From: Rhizophagus clarus
Taxonomy: Eukaryota; Glomeromycota; Glomeromycetes; Glomerales; Glomeraceae
Direction: 5' to 3'
Length of the DNA: 64,000 bases
NCBI GenBank assembly: GCA_015698045.1
Contig: BLAL01000246.1
Coordinates: 1,842,463 to 1,906,462, forward strand
Shown in pieces: positions 51,060 to 61,632 of the stretch. How positions within the stretch are numbered: the stretch's first letter is position 1; every line of letters begins with the position of its first letter. The position numbers and the translations under genes are program-made. Below the pieces are notes generated by a model. That model saw nothing but the letters and a program-made list of their open reading frames with translations. It had not been told where the DNA came from and searched no databases.

Positions 51060-52437
51060 AAGCTAAAGTTGTTTGCCAAAACTAAAGAGTTTCAATATAT
51101 CAAAATTGTCAAAACTATTTTGACGTTTTGACATCTATCAGCCTTCTGGTTTGTCAAAATGCCAAAATAGTTTTGACATGTTGAAACTGTTTTGACATTT
51201 TGACATAGTATATCATATGATCGGCAAGATTTCTGATTAGTCTGATCAAATTGATTGATAATTTTTTTTTTATTAAAAAAAAAAAATAATTTTTTTTTAC
51301 TACTTTTATGTAAGAAGAAAAAGGTCAGAACTCAGAAACTGACTTATAACTTATAAAATAAAAAAATAGTTAGTTTTTGACTTTCCATTTTTTTTTATCT
51401 TATTTTTGGTTATTTAAAGCTGCTGATTTTTCTTTTTTTAAAAAAAACCTTATTCAGTTTTTTTTAAAAAAAAAATTATTTTTTTTTTTGTAGGGTGCTA
51501 GACAAATATTACAAACTGGACTTTGGAATTAAGGCAAGTGAGGGAGGTGGAAAAAGGTATTTGTTTTATTAGAAACATTTCTAACATTTCTTCTTTACTT
51601 TTTGTAGGTTGTTGGACAAATAATTCGAACTGGACTTTAGAATGTAAGGAATGGGGAAGGGGGGAATTCTTTTAATATTAAAGAAACATATTAACATTTC
51701 TTTTTTTATTTTTTTAGATCGTCAAACTCCTCAGACGAATCCAGACTTGGAATGTAAGGAATGGGAAAAGGGAGATTCTTTTAATATTAAAGAAATGTAC
51801 TAATATTTTTTTCTTTATTTTTTTAGGTTGCCAGTCTTTTCAAATGAACTCAAACTTAGAATGTAAGGAATGGAAAAGAGGAGAATTCTTTTAATATTAA
51901 AGAAACATACTAACATTTCTTTCTTTATTTTTTTAGGTCGCCAGACTCCTCAGACAAACCAAACTTGGAATATAAGGAATGGGGAAGAGGGAATTCTTTT
52001 AATATTAAAAAAACATACTAACATTTCTTTCTTTATTTTTTTAGGTTACCAGATTCTTTAGACAAATTCAGACTTGGAATGTAAGGAATGGGAAAAGGAA
52101 GATTCTTTTAATATTAAAGAAACATACTAATATTTCTTTTTTTATTTTTTTAGATTGCTGGATTCCTCAGATGAACCTGGACTTGAAATGTAAGAAATGG
52201 AAAAGGGAAAATTCTTTTAATATTAAAGAAACGTACTAACGTTTCTTATTTATTTTAGTCTTTGGGTACTAAAAGCTGATATTATGCCAAAACTATAATA
52301 CAATACTAGTGTTATTTACAGTATGCCAAAACTATGTCAAATGCTGAAACAGTTTTAACAGTTTTGACAGGTTTTAGTAGTTTTGACAGGTTTTGACATT
52401 TTGATATTTCGACATTTTGACAGTTTTGACACTATGT
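51060..52437. repeat. Inverted blocks of GTTTTGACA repeats flanking the exon-intron array
   Basis: At 51085-51208 and again at 52275-52437, TTTTGACA or its complement TGTCAAAA recurs about ten times per block. The segment near 51178-51208 (TGTTGAAACTG, TTTTGACATAG) is matched in reverse complement at about 52334-52365. The two blocks therefore bracket the array at 51494-52258 as imperfect inverted repeats of about 150 bp and could be the ends of an element that carries the array. Confidence 0.6.
51494..52258 (+). repeat. Tandem array of seven exon-like plus intron-like units
   Basis: Exon-like blocks start at 51494, 51610, 51718, 51827, 51937, 52045 and 52154, with a final acceptor at 52258. 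Spacings are 116, 108, 109, 110, 108, 109 and 105 bp. Six blocks are 36 nt (12 codons, so phase-neutral) and the fifth is 35 nt. Each intron-like block of 70-80 nt has GTAAG(G/A)AATGG at its start, TTCTTTTAATATTAAAGAAA in the middle, (T)ACTAA(C/T) or TTAAC as a branch point, and TTTATTTTTTTAG at the end. In unit 1 the donor has lost its G and in unit 5 it reads ATAAGG. Read from the second base of each block, units 1 and 3-7 are open (such as LPDSLDKFRLG, LLDSSDEPGLE). No first or last exon is proven. Confidence 0.7.
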
Positions 52438-52859
52438 AAGTAGAGACAGACTACGTTCATATTACTGTATATCCTGTATTACTAGAGGAAAAAGAATCAG
52501 AAGAATAATTTTTTTGTATTATGTAATGCAATATATTTACATTTTTATGTACTGTAAGTCAAATTCCAGTATGATATATTTTATTAAATAAAGATGTCCT
52601 CTTGTATATATAAGCTTTAAATGTGTAAATATTGAATATTTTTTCATATTAATAACTATATCCTTGTGATCTGTTATGAAGTAAAAGATTAGAAATCTTG
52701 ATAAAAATATAACTGGCCAAATAACTGCTCAAGAATTTGTAAGCTAAGAGGGATTAATGCAATAACAAAATGTGATATGTGCCCTTTTGGAATATTCTAG
52801 AGCTATTTGCTAATGAAGATCTAGTTAATCATTTGTTTCTGTAATACTATATTAACTAC

Positions 52860-53300
52860 TTTACAGAAACCTTGAAAATATGAGCGATGTTGAATTGATA
52901 CGGGTACGATATAAATTTCATGTCATAATGGTATCAATTTCTGTGATGATATTGTTATAATGTTGATTTGATATCGTTACTTCATCACCATAATTTATCG
53001 CGAAAATATCGTGACGATATCTATTCAAAAGAATATCAAATCGGCACAGCCTTGATATCATTACGATGTTGGTAATTTCAAAAAAAAAGGATGATATATT
53101 TGCGATATTGATTTGATATCGTCACTTCATCCCACAATTTATCGCCGAGATATCGTGACAACATTTATTTAAAAAAATATCTGATCGGTATAGTCTTGAT
53201 ATCGTTACGATATTGGTAATTTCAGGGATAAAAAAAGATGTATTTACGATATTGATTTGATATCGTCACTTCATTGCCGCAACTCATTTGTGATATCGCA
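52860..53300. repeat. About 144-bp tandem repeat rich in GATATCG
   Basis: TTGATTTGATATCGT(C/T)ACTTCAT recurs near 52962, 53110 and 53251, about 144 bp apart, with shared flanks such as ATTTATCGC and GATATTGGTAATTTCA. The third copy is truncated and becomes a short CGCAACTCAT repeat. It has no coding frame. Confidence 0.7.
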
Positions 53301-53407
53301 ACTCATCTGCAATACCGCAAATATTAAACTTTTTTTTTTTTTTACAACTTTTATATGTATAATGTGCTGCCATATTATTAAAATAAAATTCTGATATTTT
53401 TATACGA

Positions 53408-53575
53408 TTAAGCAAGATTACATAAAAATATACTATGGACTTTGACTACTTCCGTATGTCGCCGCCACAGAGGTTGTTGAGATTGCGGTTGCAAAGGCTT
53501 CCAAATTTTAATAAGAGAATTCTTTTTACGAATTTCTTGTTCTTGTATAGGTTTATTACGATATTGAGAAGACAT
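53408..53575 (-). pseudogene. Truncated duplicate of the Gln-rich gene's first exon
   Basis: The 55-residue frame starts at 53575 and reads MSSQ, later EIRKKNSLIKIWKPLQPQSQ, against EQGIRKKGSLIKHWQPSQPQ in the gene at 55002-56835. After QQPLWRRHTEVV the similarity ends and the frame stops. Upstream sequence is also shared (TTGATCTTACCACATCATGA near 53690 and 56920), so a promoter plus the first ~40 codons was duplicated in tandem, downstream of the parent on the same strand. Confidence 0.65.
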
Positions 53576-53809
53576 TTTTAAAACTTGTTTGATGATGATT
53601 CTACAGGTTAAAATGTGAGTCAAAAATTTTTTTTTCTTCTCATTTTTTTTATTATTATAAATCAATTCTTTCATTCCTTATTTTTGCATTGATCTTACCA
53701 CATCATGATCGAGTATGATTAATATGGTGGTCAATTTCGAAAGAAAAAATATATTTTTTTTGATATACTTTGATGTATTTTCCATATGATTTTAGATATT
53801 GAGAATTTG

Positions 53810-53924
53810 GTAAGAGAAGAGTTTTTTTAATTACTACTTTAACGAAATGTACTAACACTTGTTCTTTTTTTTAGACAGGTTCAAAGCATGGGATTTCAAC
53901 TGGAGATCAGGGGTGTAGATTTCG
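53810..53924 (+). other. Isolated intron-like block and 50-nt exon-like block
   Basis: GTAAGAGAAG at 53810, TGTACTAACAC branch-like motif near 53849, and a T-run ending in TTTAG at 53874 define a 65-nt intron-like block. A 50-nt block (53875-53924) follows, ending TTTCG before GTGGGT. Its layout resembles units of the array at 51494-52258, 1.6 kb upstream, but exon sequence differs. Coding use is unproven. Confidence 0.35.
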
Positions 53925-53940
53925 GTGGGTATTTTATAAC

Positions 53941-55001
53941 ATTTTTTTTTTAAATCTTTTTTTTTTTAATGTACTATTACTAACAGTTCGTTTCTTTGGA
54001 ATTTTTCTATTTTGTAAATTATACTAGTAGTTTATGTATTATTATTTAGCCGTATAATAAAATAATTTATTGGCATTTTAAAATATATTAATCATGTTCT
54101 GTCAATCTTTACAAAATTGTGAAAATTATCATAAAATGGTTTTAAATACATTGTCAGGATGACATATTTTATGATGTTCTGGTAAGCATCGGAAATGGGT
54201 TCTAATGTGGTTTTCAAAATGATTTTTTATTATGTAAAATGTCTTTACAACCATATTAAAATTCGAATTTTAAGTACATTTATGATATCATAAAAGTATC
54301 ATACGATATCTTGAAAAAATTGCCTTGTCCAGTAAAAGTAGTCTCATTTTATTTACGAATGTATATTTTAATATACAGTATTTGAAATGTATTAGAGACA
54401 TTATTCTATTCAATACATTTACTAAATTTTATCGACATGGTTAATAAATTTTTAAAATCGGAACGACTTTAATAATAATTCATGACGATTTATCGGTAAA
54501 TTGATCCACGATCGGTAGACGATTATTTGCATGATATGTTTACTATTCGGACACAATTCAATACATTTCAGCAAAGAATAAATTATATATATATTAAGCA
54601 AAATTATTGATATGAACTTTATTTATGATTAAAAGTGTTAATAATAAAAGTATTAATAATGTAAATGTTAAGTATAATTACTAAATTATAGCTCTTCTAT
54701 GCTAAATATTTACTATAAACTATTGATCGAATAAAAAAATCAAAGCGCTATAACATTATAAGACCATCAAGTTTCCACGAATATTTATTTTCTATCCCTT
54801 TTGTTCTTAGAGTATTAAAAATCTTCCAGAACCTTAAAGTATTATCGTCACCACCAGCTCCAGCTACAATGTCCTCTCCATTTGGAGAAATATAAAAATA
54901 AAGGACGTGATAAAAATGTAAAATGATACATAATAAAAATATATTATATAAAATTTATAATAACGCTTCTCACTAGCCTCCTTAATTTTCAATCTTCTTA
55001 G
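53941..55001. other. AT-rich spacer downstream of the Gln-rich gene
   Basis: Mostly AT-rich with no coding frame. At 54770-54900 a minus-strand stretch (complement of CCACCAGCTCCAGCTACAATG) reads IVAGAGGDDNTLRF, which resembles the end of a WD-repeat or similar protein and may be a gene relic. Confidence 0.3.
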
Positions 55002-56835
55002 TTACTTTTTTTTATGCTTTCTTTGCTCTCTTTCATCATTATCATTCTTTTCGTCATCATCTTCGGGAAATGACCTTGCAGCACTTATGTAATAATGAGA
55101 CAGCTCCATTGATCTTGTAACATCTATTTTATCAGTACAAGCAAAGTCCAAATTTATTGTGTATAAATCTGTATTTGCCATAAAAAAGTTGCGACGAGCT
55201 GTCTTGTCATCATCCACCTCCTCACTTAAACATCTAATCCCGTAAATAATAACATTTTGGAGCGCTTTTTCCATTTCTTCTGATAGTTCATTTGAAACAC
55301 ATGTCAACCACTGATGAAATATAGTTGAAACTGAAACTTTAGATTTTAACTGGGAAATATTATCGTTAGTGCAACTATTCTGATATGCGAAACCTATATT
55401 CGACCATAATTCACTCCTCCATCCATCAAAAACTTTTCGAAAACGTTTGCCCATAAAACTAATTTTTTGTTTGTTTTCTTTCTTCTTAGAAAAATGCGGA
55501 AATAATTTACTAATTATATCTTCTATCATTGAATTTCTAGAAGAATGATCAAGGTGTCGAGTACGAAGGAATAGTGCTCTTAATTCAACGTAAATGATAT
55601 CTAAGATCCATTTTGGGAGAGAACTATAATTATTTTCTAATATTTCACTCATCTGTTTTTGACTATATTCGTGACTGGTTTTAGGTTCCGTATATTTATC
55701 TGGAACATTCGCGTTGGGTCTTGGGGAAGGACTTCTGGGGTAGTGACGTTCTCTAGTAAAATATTGAGACGGCAACTCCAAATTGTTATTTATGAGTTGT
55801 CGTTCAAAATTATCCCTATAATAAAAATAAATGGGCTCAGAACATATGAATTATAAATATTACAGATTTACTATATATATTTACATTGGAGTGCGGCTCT
55901 TCAAAGGCGGAGAACGCAGCGGGGAATGTGGTGACATCGCCGGAGAGGATTCCAGTGATGTTATTGTTGATATGGGACTTTGACTTTTCCTGTATTTCTC
56001 GGTCATAAAATTGATATAATCGGGTAAAATTAGGCCGAATTCATCCGCTATTTTCTTCTTAGTTTTATAGGGATCCGGAGATATATTTATTATTTCCTCA
56101 ATTCTCAAGAACTCCTCTTTTAGCATTTTGTCTACAATTATTAAATATCAAGGTAAGTGAACTATTCATATCACAAAAAGAAAGAATAATGAATTTCAAT
56201 TATAGGTCACCTATTTTTTCTTCATCATCAATTTGTTGAGGAGGTTGAGGTGGTAATTGAGGTAAGTATTGTTGAGGTTGTTGAGAAGGTGATTGCGACC
56301 ATTGGTATTCATGATGTGGCCATTGACGTTGCTGATTTTGTTGAGGTTGTTGAGGTTGTTGAGGCCATTGAGGTAGAGGTGGTTGCGGCCATTGAGGTTG
56401 AGATTGTTGAGGTTGTTGAGGCCATTGAGATTGAGGTGGTTGCGGCCATTGAAATTGAGATTGTTGAGGTTGTTGAGGCCATTGAGATTGAGGTGGTTGC
56501 GACCATTGAAATTGATGAGGTTGAGATTGTTGAGGTTGTTGAGGCCATTGAGATTGAGGTGGTTGCGGCCATTGAAATTGAAATTGTTGAGGTTGTCGCG
56601 GCCACTGAAGTAGAGTTTGGGGTTGAGATTGTTGCGGTTGTTGAGATTGAGGTTGTTGCGGTTGATGAGATTGAGGTTGTTGCGGTTGTTGAGATTGGGG
56701 TTGTTGCAGCTGTTGAGGTTGTTGCGGCCATTGAGACTGAGGTTGTTGATATTGCGGTTGCGATGGCTGCCAATGTTTAATAAGAGAACCTTTTTTACGA
56801 ATTCCTTGTTCTTTATCAAGATCTTGAGAAGACAT
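55002..56835 (-). CDS. Gln/Pro/Trp-rich protein with a C-terminal domain of unknown family
   Basis: Three exons (56211-56835, 55885-56131, 55002-55815) give 561 residues. After MSSQ and GSLIKHWQPSQ the first exon is a low-complexity region of about 165 residues built from imperfect repeats of WPQQPQQSQ and QWPQPPQSQ, prion-like in composition. Exon 2 gives an acidic helix and a Ser/Pro-rich stretch (SSPAMSPHSPLRSPPLKSRT). Exon 3 has more Ser/Pro (YPRSPSPRPNANV), then a globular part with ALFLRTRHLDHSSRN and FMGKRFRKVFDGWRSELW, and ends in a charged DDDEKNDNDEREQRKHKKK tail. I do not recognise the domain. A related motif (CLFLRTRNPPDHAFD) occurs in the relic at 60950-61560. The first intron uses a weak GTGACC donor, so exon 1 could end differently. 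A phase-separating or RNA-associated role is speculation. Confidence 0.65.
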
Positions 56836-56916
56836 TTTAATGATATCTCAATATAAAAAAAAAGAAATAATTGAATAAAAAAAAAAAAAAAATTTTTTTT
56901 ATCCCCTTTTTTTTTG

Positions 56917-57250
56917 CGTTGATCTTACCACATCATGATCGAAAAAAATTAATCTTTTTCTTGCATCGTAATTATATCTATGATTAATATGGTTAATTAC
57001 GAAAAGAAAAAAAATTCTTTTTGCCATTGATCTTATTACATCATATGATACAGATTTTTTTAAGGAAAAAAAATATGATTAATATAATGATGGATATTGT
57101 GATTAAATCATGGCCAAGTAAAATTAATATTTTTCTCACATTGTTACGATTAATTTCGAAAATAAGTTTCTTTTTTACCATTGATCTCAATAGATTTTCT
57201 AAGGAAAAAAATTTGATTAATATAATGACGGACATTGTGATTATCGAGTA
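56917..57250. promoter_or_regulatory. Tandem repeats in the promoter of the Gln-rich gene
   Basis: TTGATCTTA(C/T)(C/T)ACATCAT near 56920 and 57030, a weaker TTGATCTCA near 57180, and GATTAATAT(G/A)(A/G) near 56981, 57077 and 57215 recur at about 110-150 bp spacing. The block lies 80-420 bp upstream of the ATG at 56835. One copy of the same motifs also precedes the truncated duplicate at 53575. Confidence 0.5.
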
Positions 57251-58949
57251 AAAATTAATCTTTTTTTCAATTTTTTTCTTTTTTTTAAAAATTCTATATC
57301 GTGGTTATACCTATTACCAAAAAAAACTTTTTCTGCAAAAAAAGTTGTTTGCATTGATATCATAACACTACGAGTTATCTTTTCCTTGAACCTTCTCAAA
57401 CATCTTAAGTCGTATAATTAATAATTAACCTCTCCTATAAACAGAGAGCAACTTACTTTAATATAAACACGAATACAAAATACGTTAGTAATGAGAACGA
57501 AAAATAAATTCTTTAGGAAAAAGAGATTATTTAAAGCACTGAACTGAAAGGAATGATTCCTAGGATAGCGAGTGATTTGAACTAAGCCAAAGTTAGAAAC
57601 AAGATAGTTTCGGTATCTTCAGGCGGTATGGATGAAGACAATTCACGTATTAGCCCTTGTTCTACAATTGATTTTTATCAAACTCGCTCTACATTGATTA
57701 TTTCAGTTCTGTCTCAACCGATCTCCGGGGAAGAAGTAAAGTAGAAATCAAAGAATGGGAATCATGTATGGAAAAGGAACATCTTAAAAAGAAAGAGGCA
57801 ACGGTTCTGCGAGTTAGAAATATCTGAGTAGATGATTCATGCTGAAGCTTCTCTTCTCTCATTTCATCACTGATGCTTTTCTTATGCGCCTTATCCAAGA
57901 AAGCATCCATTTCCCTTTCCTTCGATGACTTGGTATTCTTGAACTGGTCTTATGCGCATATACTGTATAAAACTTCTGGTCAAATGATCGTAGCATTGCT
58001 TTAAATTCCTAATTAGCTAATTACACATGTGCATATTGCATATTTTACCAAATTCTGTAGACCAATAAAAATCACAGTTTTGCACTGAGATTATCATTTA
58101 ATCTCATTTGGATAAATTGTTTGTACTTGGCGTGAAGAACAGGTTATACTGTACTAATTAAACTGGCTGGTACTTACAAAAAAGAGATCTTTTTTTCTGT
58201 TTTTTTTCTAATTATTATGCTTTTTTATTTCTATCTAAGGCTGTGTTTTATTGTGCCATTGATTTACTTATTATATGGCTATATTTATTTCACCATCAAT
58301 CATCGCTTTGTGTAAAGCTATAGTTTGTGGTTGTGCAAATTTCCCACTGGCGCTTTCCCGGGTGTTTAATAGAATAATTGGTCGGCAAGTCATGTATAAT
58401 GTATATTGATATAAAAGAATTTATTTTTTAGTTGTCTTTCCGGCGCAGATTACTAATGTATATTAATTTAATTGATGGTGTGTGACTAAACAAATATTAA
58501 CGACAACTTTTCAAATAAAAAGGTATCCGTAATTAGACAACTAAACAGGAACATCTCAGTGCTAGGATAAGCCTTGTTTAGAATAAGCCCAGCAATTCCG
58601 TACTGAGATTTTCGAATGATGTTTCCCATTTAGGATAGGCCCAACACTTCGCTAGTTGTATATAAATACCCCTAATTTTTCAAGAAAAATAACGATTTCC
58701 CTTAATAACTTATTTTCACGTTCCTATTTTTTTTTTTAAAAAAAAAGAAATAAAAATTTTAGAAAAAATCTTATTCCCACGTCCTTTTTTTTTAAATAAA
58801 TATGATTAAAAAAAAAAATTTTCTCCTCCTACCCGAAAGAACTTCGTTTTATCAAAAAAAAAAAAAAGAATTTTCTCCTCCTACCTTTAAGTTTTATCAA
58901 AAAAAAGTTCATACTCTTCCTTTTTAAAATAACGTGTCTTAATTTTAAT
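57251..58949. other. Spacer with a short coding relic at 57698-57940
   Basis: On the minus strand at 57698-57940 an open stretch reads MDAFLDKAHKKSISDEMREE followed by KLQHESSTQIF, charged and helix-like, with no recognisable family and no clear splice partners. The rest is AT-rich with poly-A/T runs. Between 58700 and 58920 several TTCTCCTCCTACC and poly-A segments repeat just upstream of the zinc-knuckle gene. Confidence 0.35.
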
Positions 58950-59799
58950 ATGCCCGATAACATTGATAACACTACTATTATCGACAATAATAATGAAGTT
59001 AGCGATGATTTTTATATAATTGATAACCCGAACGCGATTAAAGATATATTAAGTATATCTGTTAATCATTCTATAACAATAAAGAATAATTCTAGTACAA
59101 TTCAAATGTTAATTACAATACTCCAAGGTAAGTTAACACTATGTTTTTTTGGGTGCATTGATGCTGTATATGGCTCTATCAGGTTACTGATACTGTATGT
59201 TTTGATACTGACTAACAATATAAGAACGACTTACTTCTGCTTCATCTACTATCTCTCCTCCTATTGTCTCTACTTCTCCTCTTAATGTCTCTGCTATTGC
59301 CTCTCCTTCTCCTCCGGTCTCAACATACGGATCCTTGTCGGATTCAATTTCATCTTTAAGCTCTTCGCTACCCTTAGACTCTTCAGTAACCTCATCATCA
59401 ATAACTCCCTTAACGACTTTAATTTCGTCGATCTCACCAATTTCCTCGATCTCCCCAATTTCCTCGAACCCGCCAATTTCTTCAAACCCGGCTCCCGGTT
59501 CAAATTTAAATTTTATATGCACGTCGGAGGGGGTCGCTTTATCTAGCAGGATAAATTGGATTGCGCCTATCGGCTCATATAAAGATCCGTGTTACTTATG
59601 TGAATATTACGGGCATGGTTTTAATACCTGCCCGAATATTCAGCAAAATTACCGGGGAAGATGCTGCAGGTGTTGAGTCAGTCCGCACGAGTCAAAAGAT
59701 TGCCATTTACAAAAAGGTGAAAAGGTACCTATTCCATTTAAAAAGAATTTTTTAAAGCCGGCCGATTTAATCAAATTTTTTGGAAGAATTGAGGAATAG
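58950..59799 (+). CDS. CCHC zinc-knuckle protein with in-frame TGA inside the second knuckle
   Basis: Exon 1 (58950-59127, MPDNIDNTTIIDNNNEVSDD) joins exon 2 (from 59225) across a 97-nt intron with GTAAGT, CTGACTAAC and AATATAAG. Exon 2 has a Ser/Pro/Thr-rich stretch with ISSISPISS repeats, then LNFICTSEGVALSSRINW and a perfect CX2CX4HX4C knuckle, CYLCEYYGHGFNTC. Twelve residues later CCRC is followed by TGA (59674-59676). The same frame continues VSPHESKDC, which completes a second CX2CX4HX4C motif with the stop as its first spacer residue, and runs on to TAG at 59797-59799 (KPADLIKFFGRIEE). Double CCHC knuckles bind single-stranded nucleic acid and occur in gag-like and RNA-binding proteins. 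The protein is 209 residues to the TGA, about 40 more if read through. Confidence 0.65.
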
Positions 59800-59820
59800 G
59801 TTTTTTTTTAATTCATTTCT

Positions 59821-59968
59821 GGTCGCCTTGGTGGCGAATTTTTTATTCTATGTAGTTTGTTTGGTCCGCCTGGTGGCGGGTTTTTTTCCTGGTTCGTCTG
59901 GTGACGAGTTTTTTTTCTGGTTCGCCTTGTGGCGTAAAGGTTTCTGGTTCGCCTGGTGGCGTGTTCTT
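59821..59968. repeat. Five tandem short hairpins followed by T-runs
   Basis: Units read GGTCGCCTTGGTGGCGAA, GGTCCGCCTGGTGGCGGG, GGTTCGTCTGGTGACGAG, GGTTCGCCTTGTGGCGTA and GGTTCGCCTGGTGGCGTG, each about 28-34 bp apart and mostly followed by T6-T8. Each can fold as a 4-5 bp stem with a TGGT, TTGT or TTGGT loop. In unit 3 both stem sides changed (CGTC with GACG), keeping the pair. The array starts 21 bp after the last stop of the zinc-knuckle frame. Confidence 0.75.
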
Positions 59969-60344
59969 TTTTTGTTTTGATATTTTTTTATAATAATAAT
60001 AAATAATAATGCATTTTATCAATCACACTGGCACTAAATAAAATTTATTAAGACATTTTTTGAATATTATCTTGAATGCCAAATTGATATGATGATAATG
60101 TTAAATTCATATTGCAGAAAATATAAAAAAAAATTGTTCAATATGGAAGTCAGTAATTTGATGGCTGTTTAAAAATCTAAGGTTTCTGTTAAGATTGTTT
60201 GTTTCTTTACTATAAAAATGCTGATCAATAACTTTTAGTTCAGTAAAATTATTAATTTGTATAATAAATTCCTTTTATTCAGCAATAAATTTTGAAGTTC
60301 AAATAATTTTGACATTTAATTTTAATTTATAAATATCCAGATGT
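59969..60344. other. AT-rich spacer
   Basis: No gene or repeat pair recognised between the hairpin array and the transposase relic. Confidence 0.4.
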
Positions 60345-60646
60345 TCAAAGCACCGCCTTAGCAAAATTTTTGCCAATTGTCATACAACTGAAATTTAACG
60401 CGTCTACTGGATTTTCTACAGATTCTACCCAATCACGATGTTGTCGTAAAAAATTTTTAATATAAAAAAATGCTTGCTCGATCTGTAAGCAATAAATTTT
60501 TAAATAATGGAAGATTAAATTCTTACGGGATTATAATCGGGAGAATAAGATGGCAAAAACTCAAGTCGTATTCCTTTCTCCTCACAAATATTCCGCAAAC
60601 GCTGACTTTTATGTATAGATACATTATCTAAGATTAAAACGCTATA
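60345..60646 (-). pseudogene. C-terminal piece of a Tc1/mariner-type DDE transposase
   Basis: Two minus-strand blocks (60527-60646 and 60345-60482) join across a 44-nt intron with GTAAGA and TTACAG ends. They read SVLILDNVSIHKSQRLRN, then LEFLPSYSPDYNPIEQAFFY and IKNFLRQHRDWVE, ending FAKAVL and a stop. DNxxxHK and LPxYSPDxNPIEQ are the second and third catalytic-residue motifs of this superfamily. No upstream catalytic or DNA-binding part could be recovered in 60647-60950, so the copy is truncated. Confidence 0.85.
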
Positions 60647-60949
60647 CTAGTTATTTAACTAAATAAAATATTAAATAAAATATTTATTATAGTCTATGTG
60701 GTTTTATATTCGCTTCGAAAAATGGTAAACAAGTTGGGAAGAAAAAGAGATGGTTAACGCGGCACAATAAAAATCAATAAAATCTACGTACAACGCGAAA
60801 TCAGGTCACAATGAATTATTAGCAGAGTGGTGGCGCTATGATATATTGTAATCTTTATTATCATAAAGGAATAAAAACATATCAATGTTATCACGGTCTT
60901 TTATGTGATATGTACTGTATTTATGAAAAAAGATGGAGTTTTAAAAGAG

Positions 60950-61560
60950 CTAGCAATGTTTCTTCCGCTACGGAAGGAATTTCTAGATCTTCTGTAATAA
61001 CATCTAACTCCTTAACCTTTTCTTTGATATTTGCGCTTTCAGTTTCAACCCAGACTATTTTGAAGCATTTTCTGGAGAATTCTATTAATTTATCTAGTGA
61101 AGTTTCCGATAATTTTGTAAAATCGATGGCTGAAACGTATCGGCTTAAGATTCTCTTTTAAAACCACCTCACGTGATATGAAATTGTTTACTTCCTCGTC
61201 GGTAGGATCTGAACTTTCCGTATATCCACTTTAATAGAAAAAAAATTTAAATCATTAAATCATTGTAATAAAACAACAACATAACGATATGAACGTATCG
61301 ATCACCTTTCTACAATTTGTCGAAATTCTTTTACTAATGTGAAAGTACATTTTTCAATTGATATCGATAGTCGGAAAATGATTTACAATATCGTTCGTTA
61401 ATTGACTTTGCCACGCTTTGATAAGCATCATGCCCAAAAATTTTTTGTGTTATTTTATCAAACGCATGATCGGGCGGATTTCTAGTTCGCAAAAAAAGGC
61501 ATTTCATTTCTTCGTCAATAAGACGATAATTATCCTAAACAGTAATAATATCAATAATAC
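60950..61560 (-). pseudogene. Relic related to the C-terminal domain of the Gln-rich gene
   Basis: The minus strand at about 61360-61545 reads YRLIDEEMKCLFLRTRNPPD, then HAFDKITQKIFGHDAYQSVA and SFSDYRYQLKNVLS. The gene at 55002-56835 has the same order: YVELRALFLRTRHLDH, an I...I..LFPHF stretch, then RFRKVFDGWRSELW. Further blocks at 61075-61230 (SGYTESSDPTDEEVNN, ISREVVLKENLKPIRFS) and 60955-61075 (in another frame, LDKLIEFSRKCFKIVWVETE) follow, with a frame change near 61095. I read this as a decayed member of one gene family. Confidence 0.45.
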
Positions 61561-61632
61561 ATAATACATCAGTAATTCTGTGTAATAACGATTGTTCTTA
61601 ATTGGTAAGAATGTTAACAACCAAAATAAGAA

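Noticed and set aside
51060..53300. CRISPR-like array
   Set aside because: Units contain splice-type signals and diverged exon-like blocks rather than identical repeats with unique spacers, and the genome is eukaryotic.
56250..56856. Long frames on the plus strand and in other minus frames across the Gln-rich exon
   Set aside because: The short-period repeat keeps several frames open; only the minus frame encoding Gln/Pro/Trp joins in phase to the following exons.
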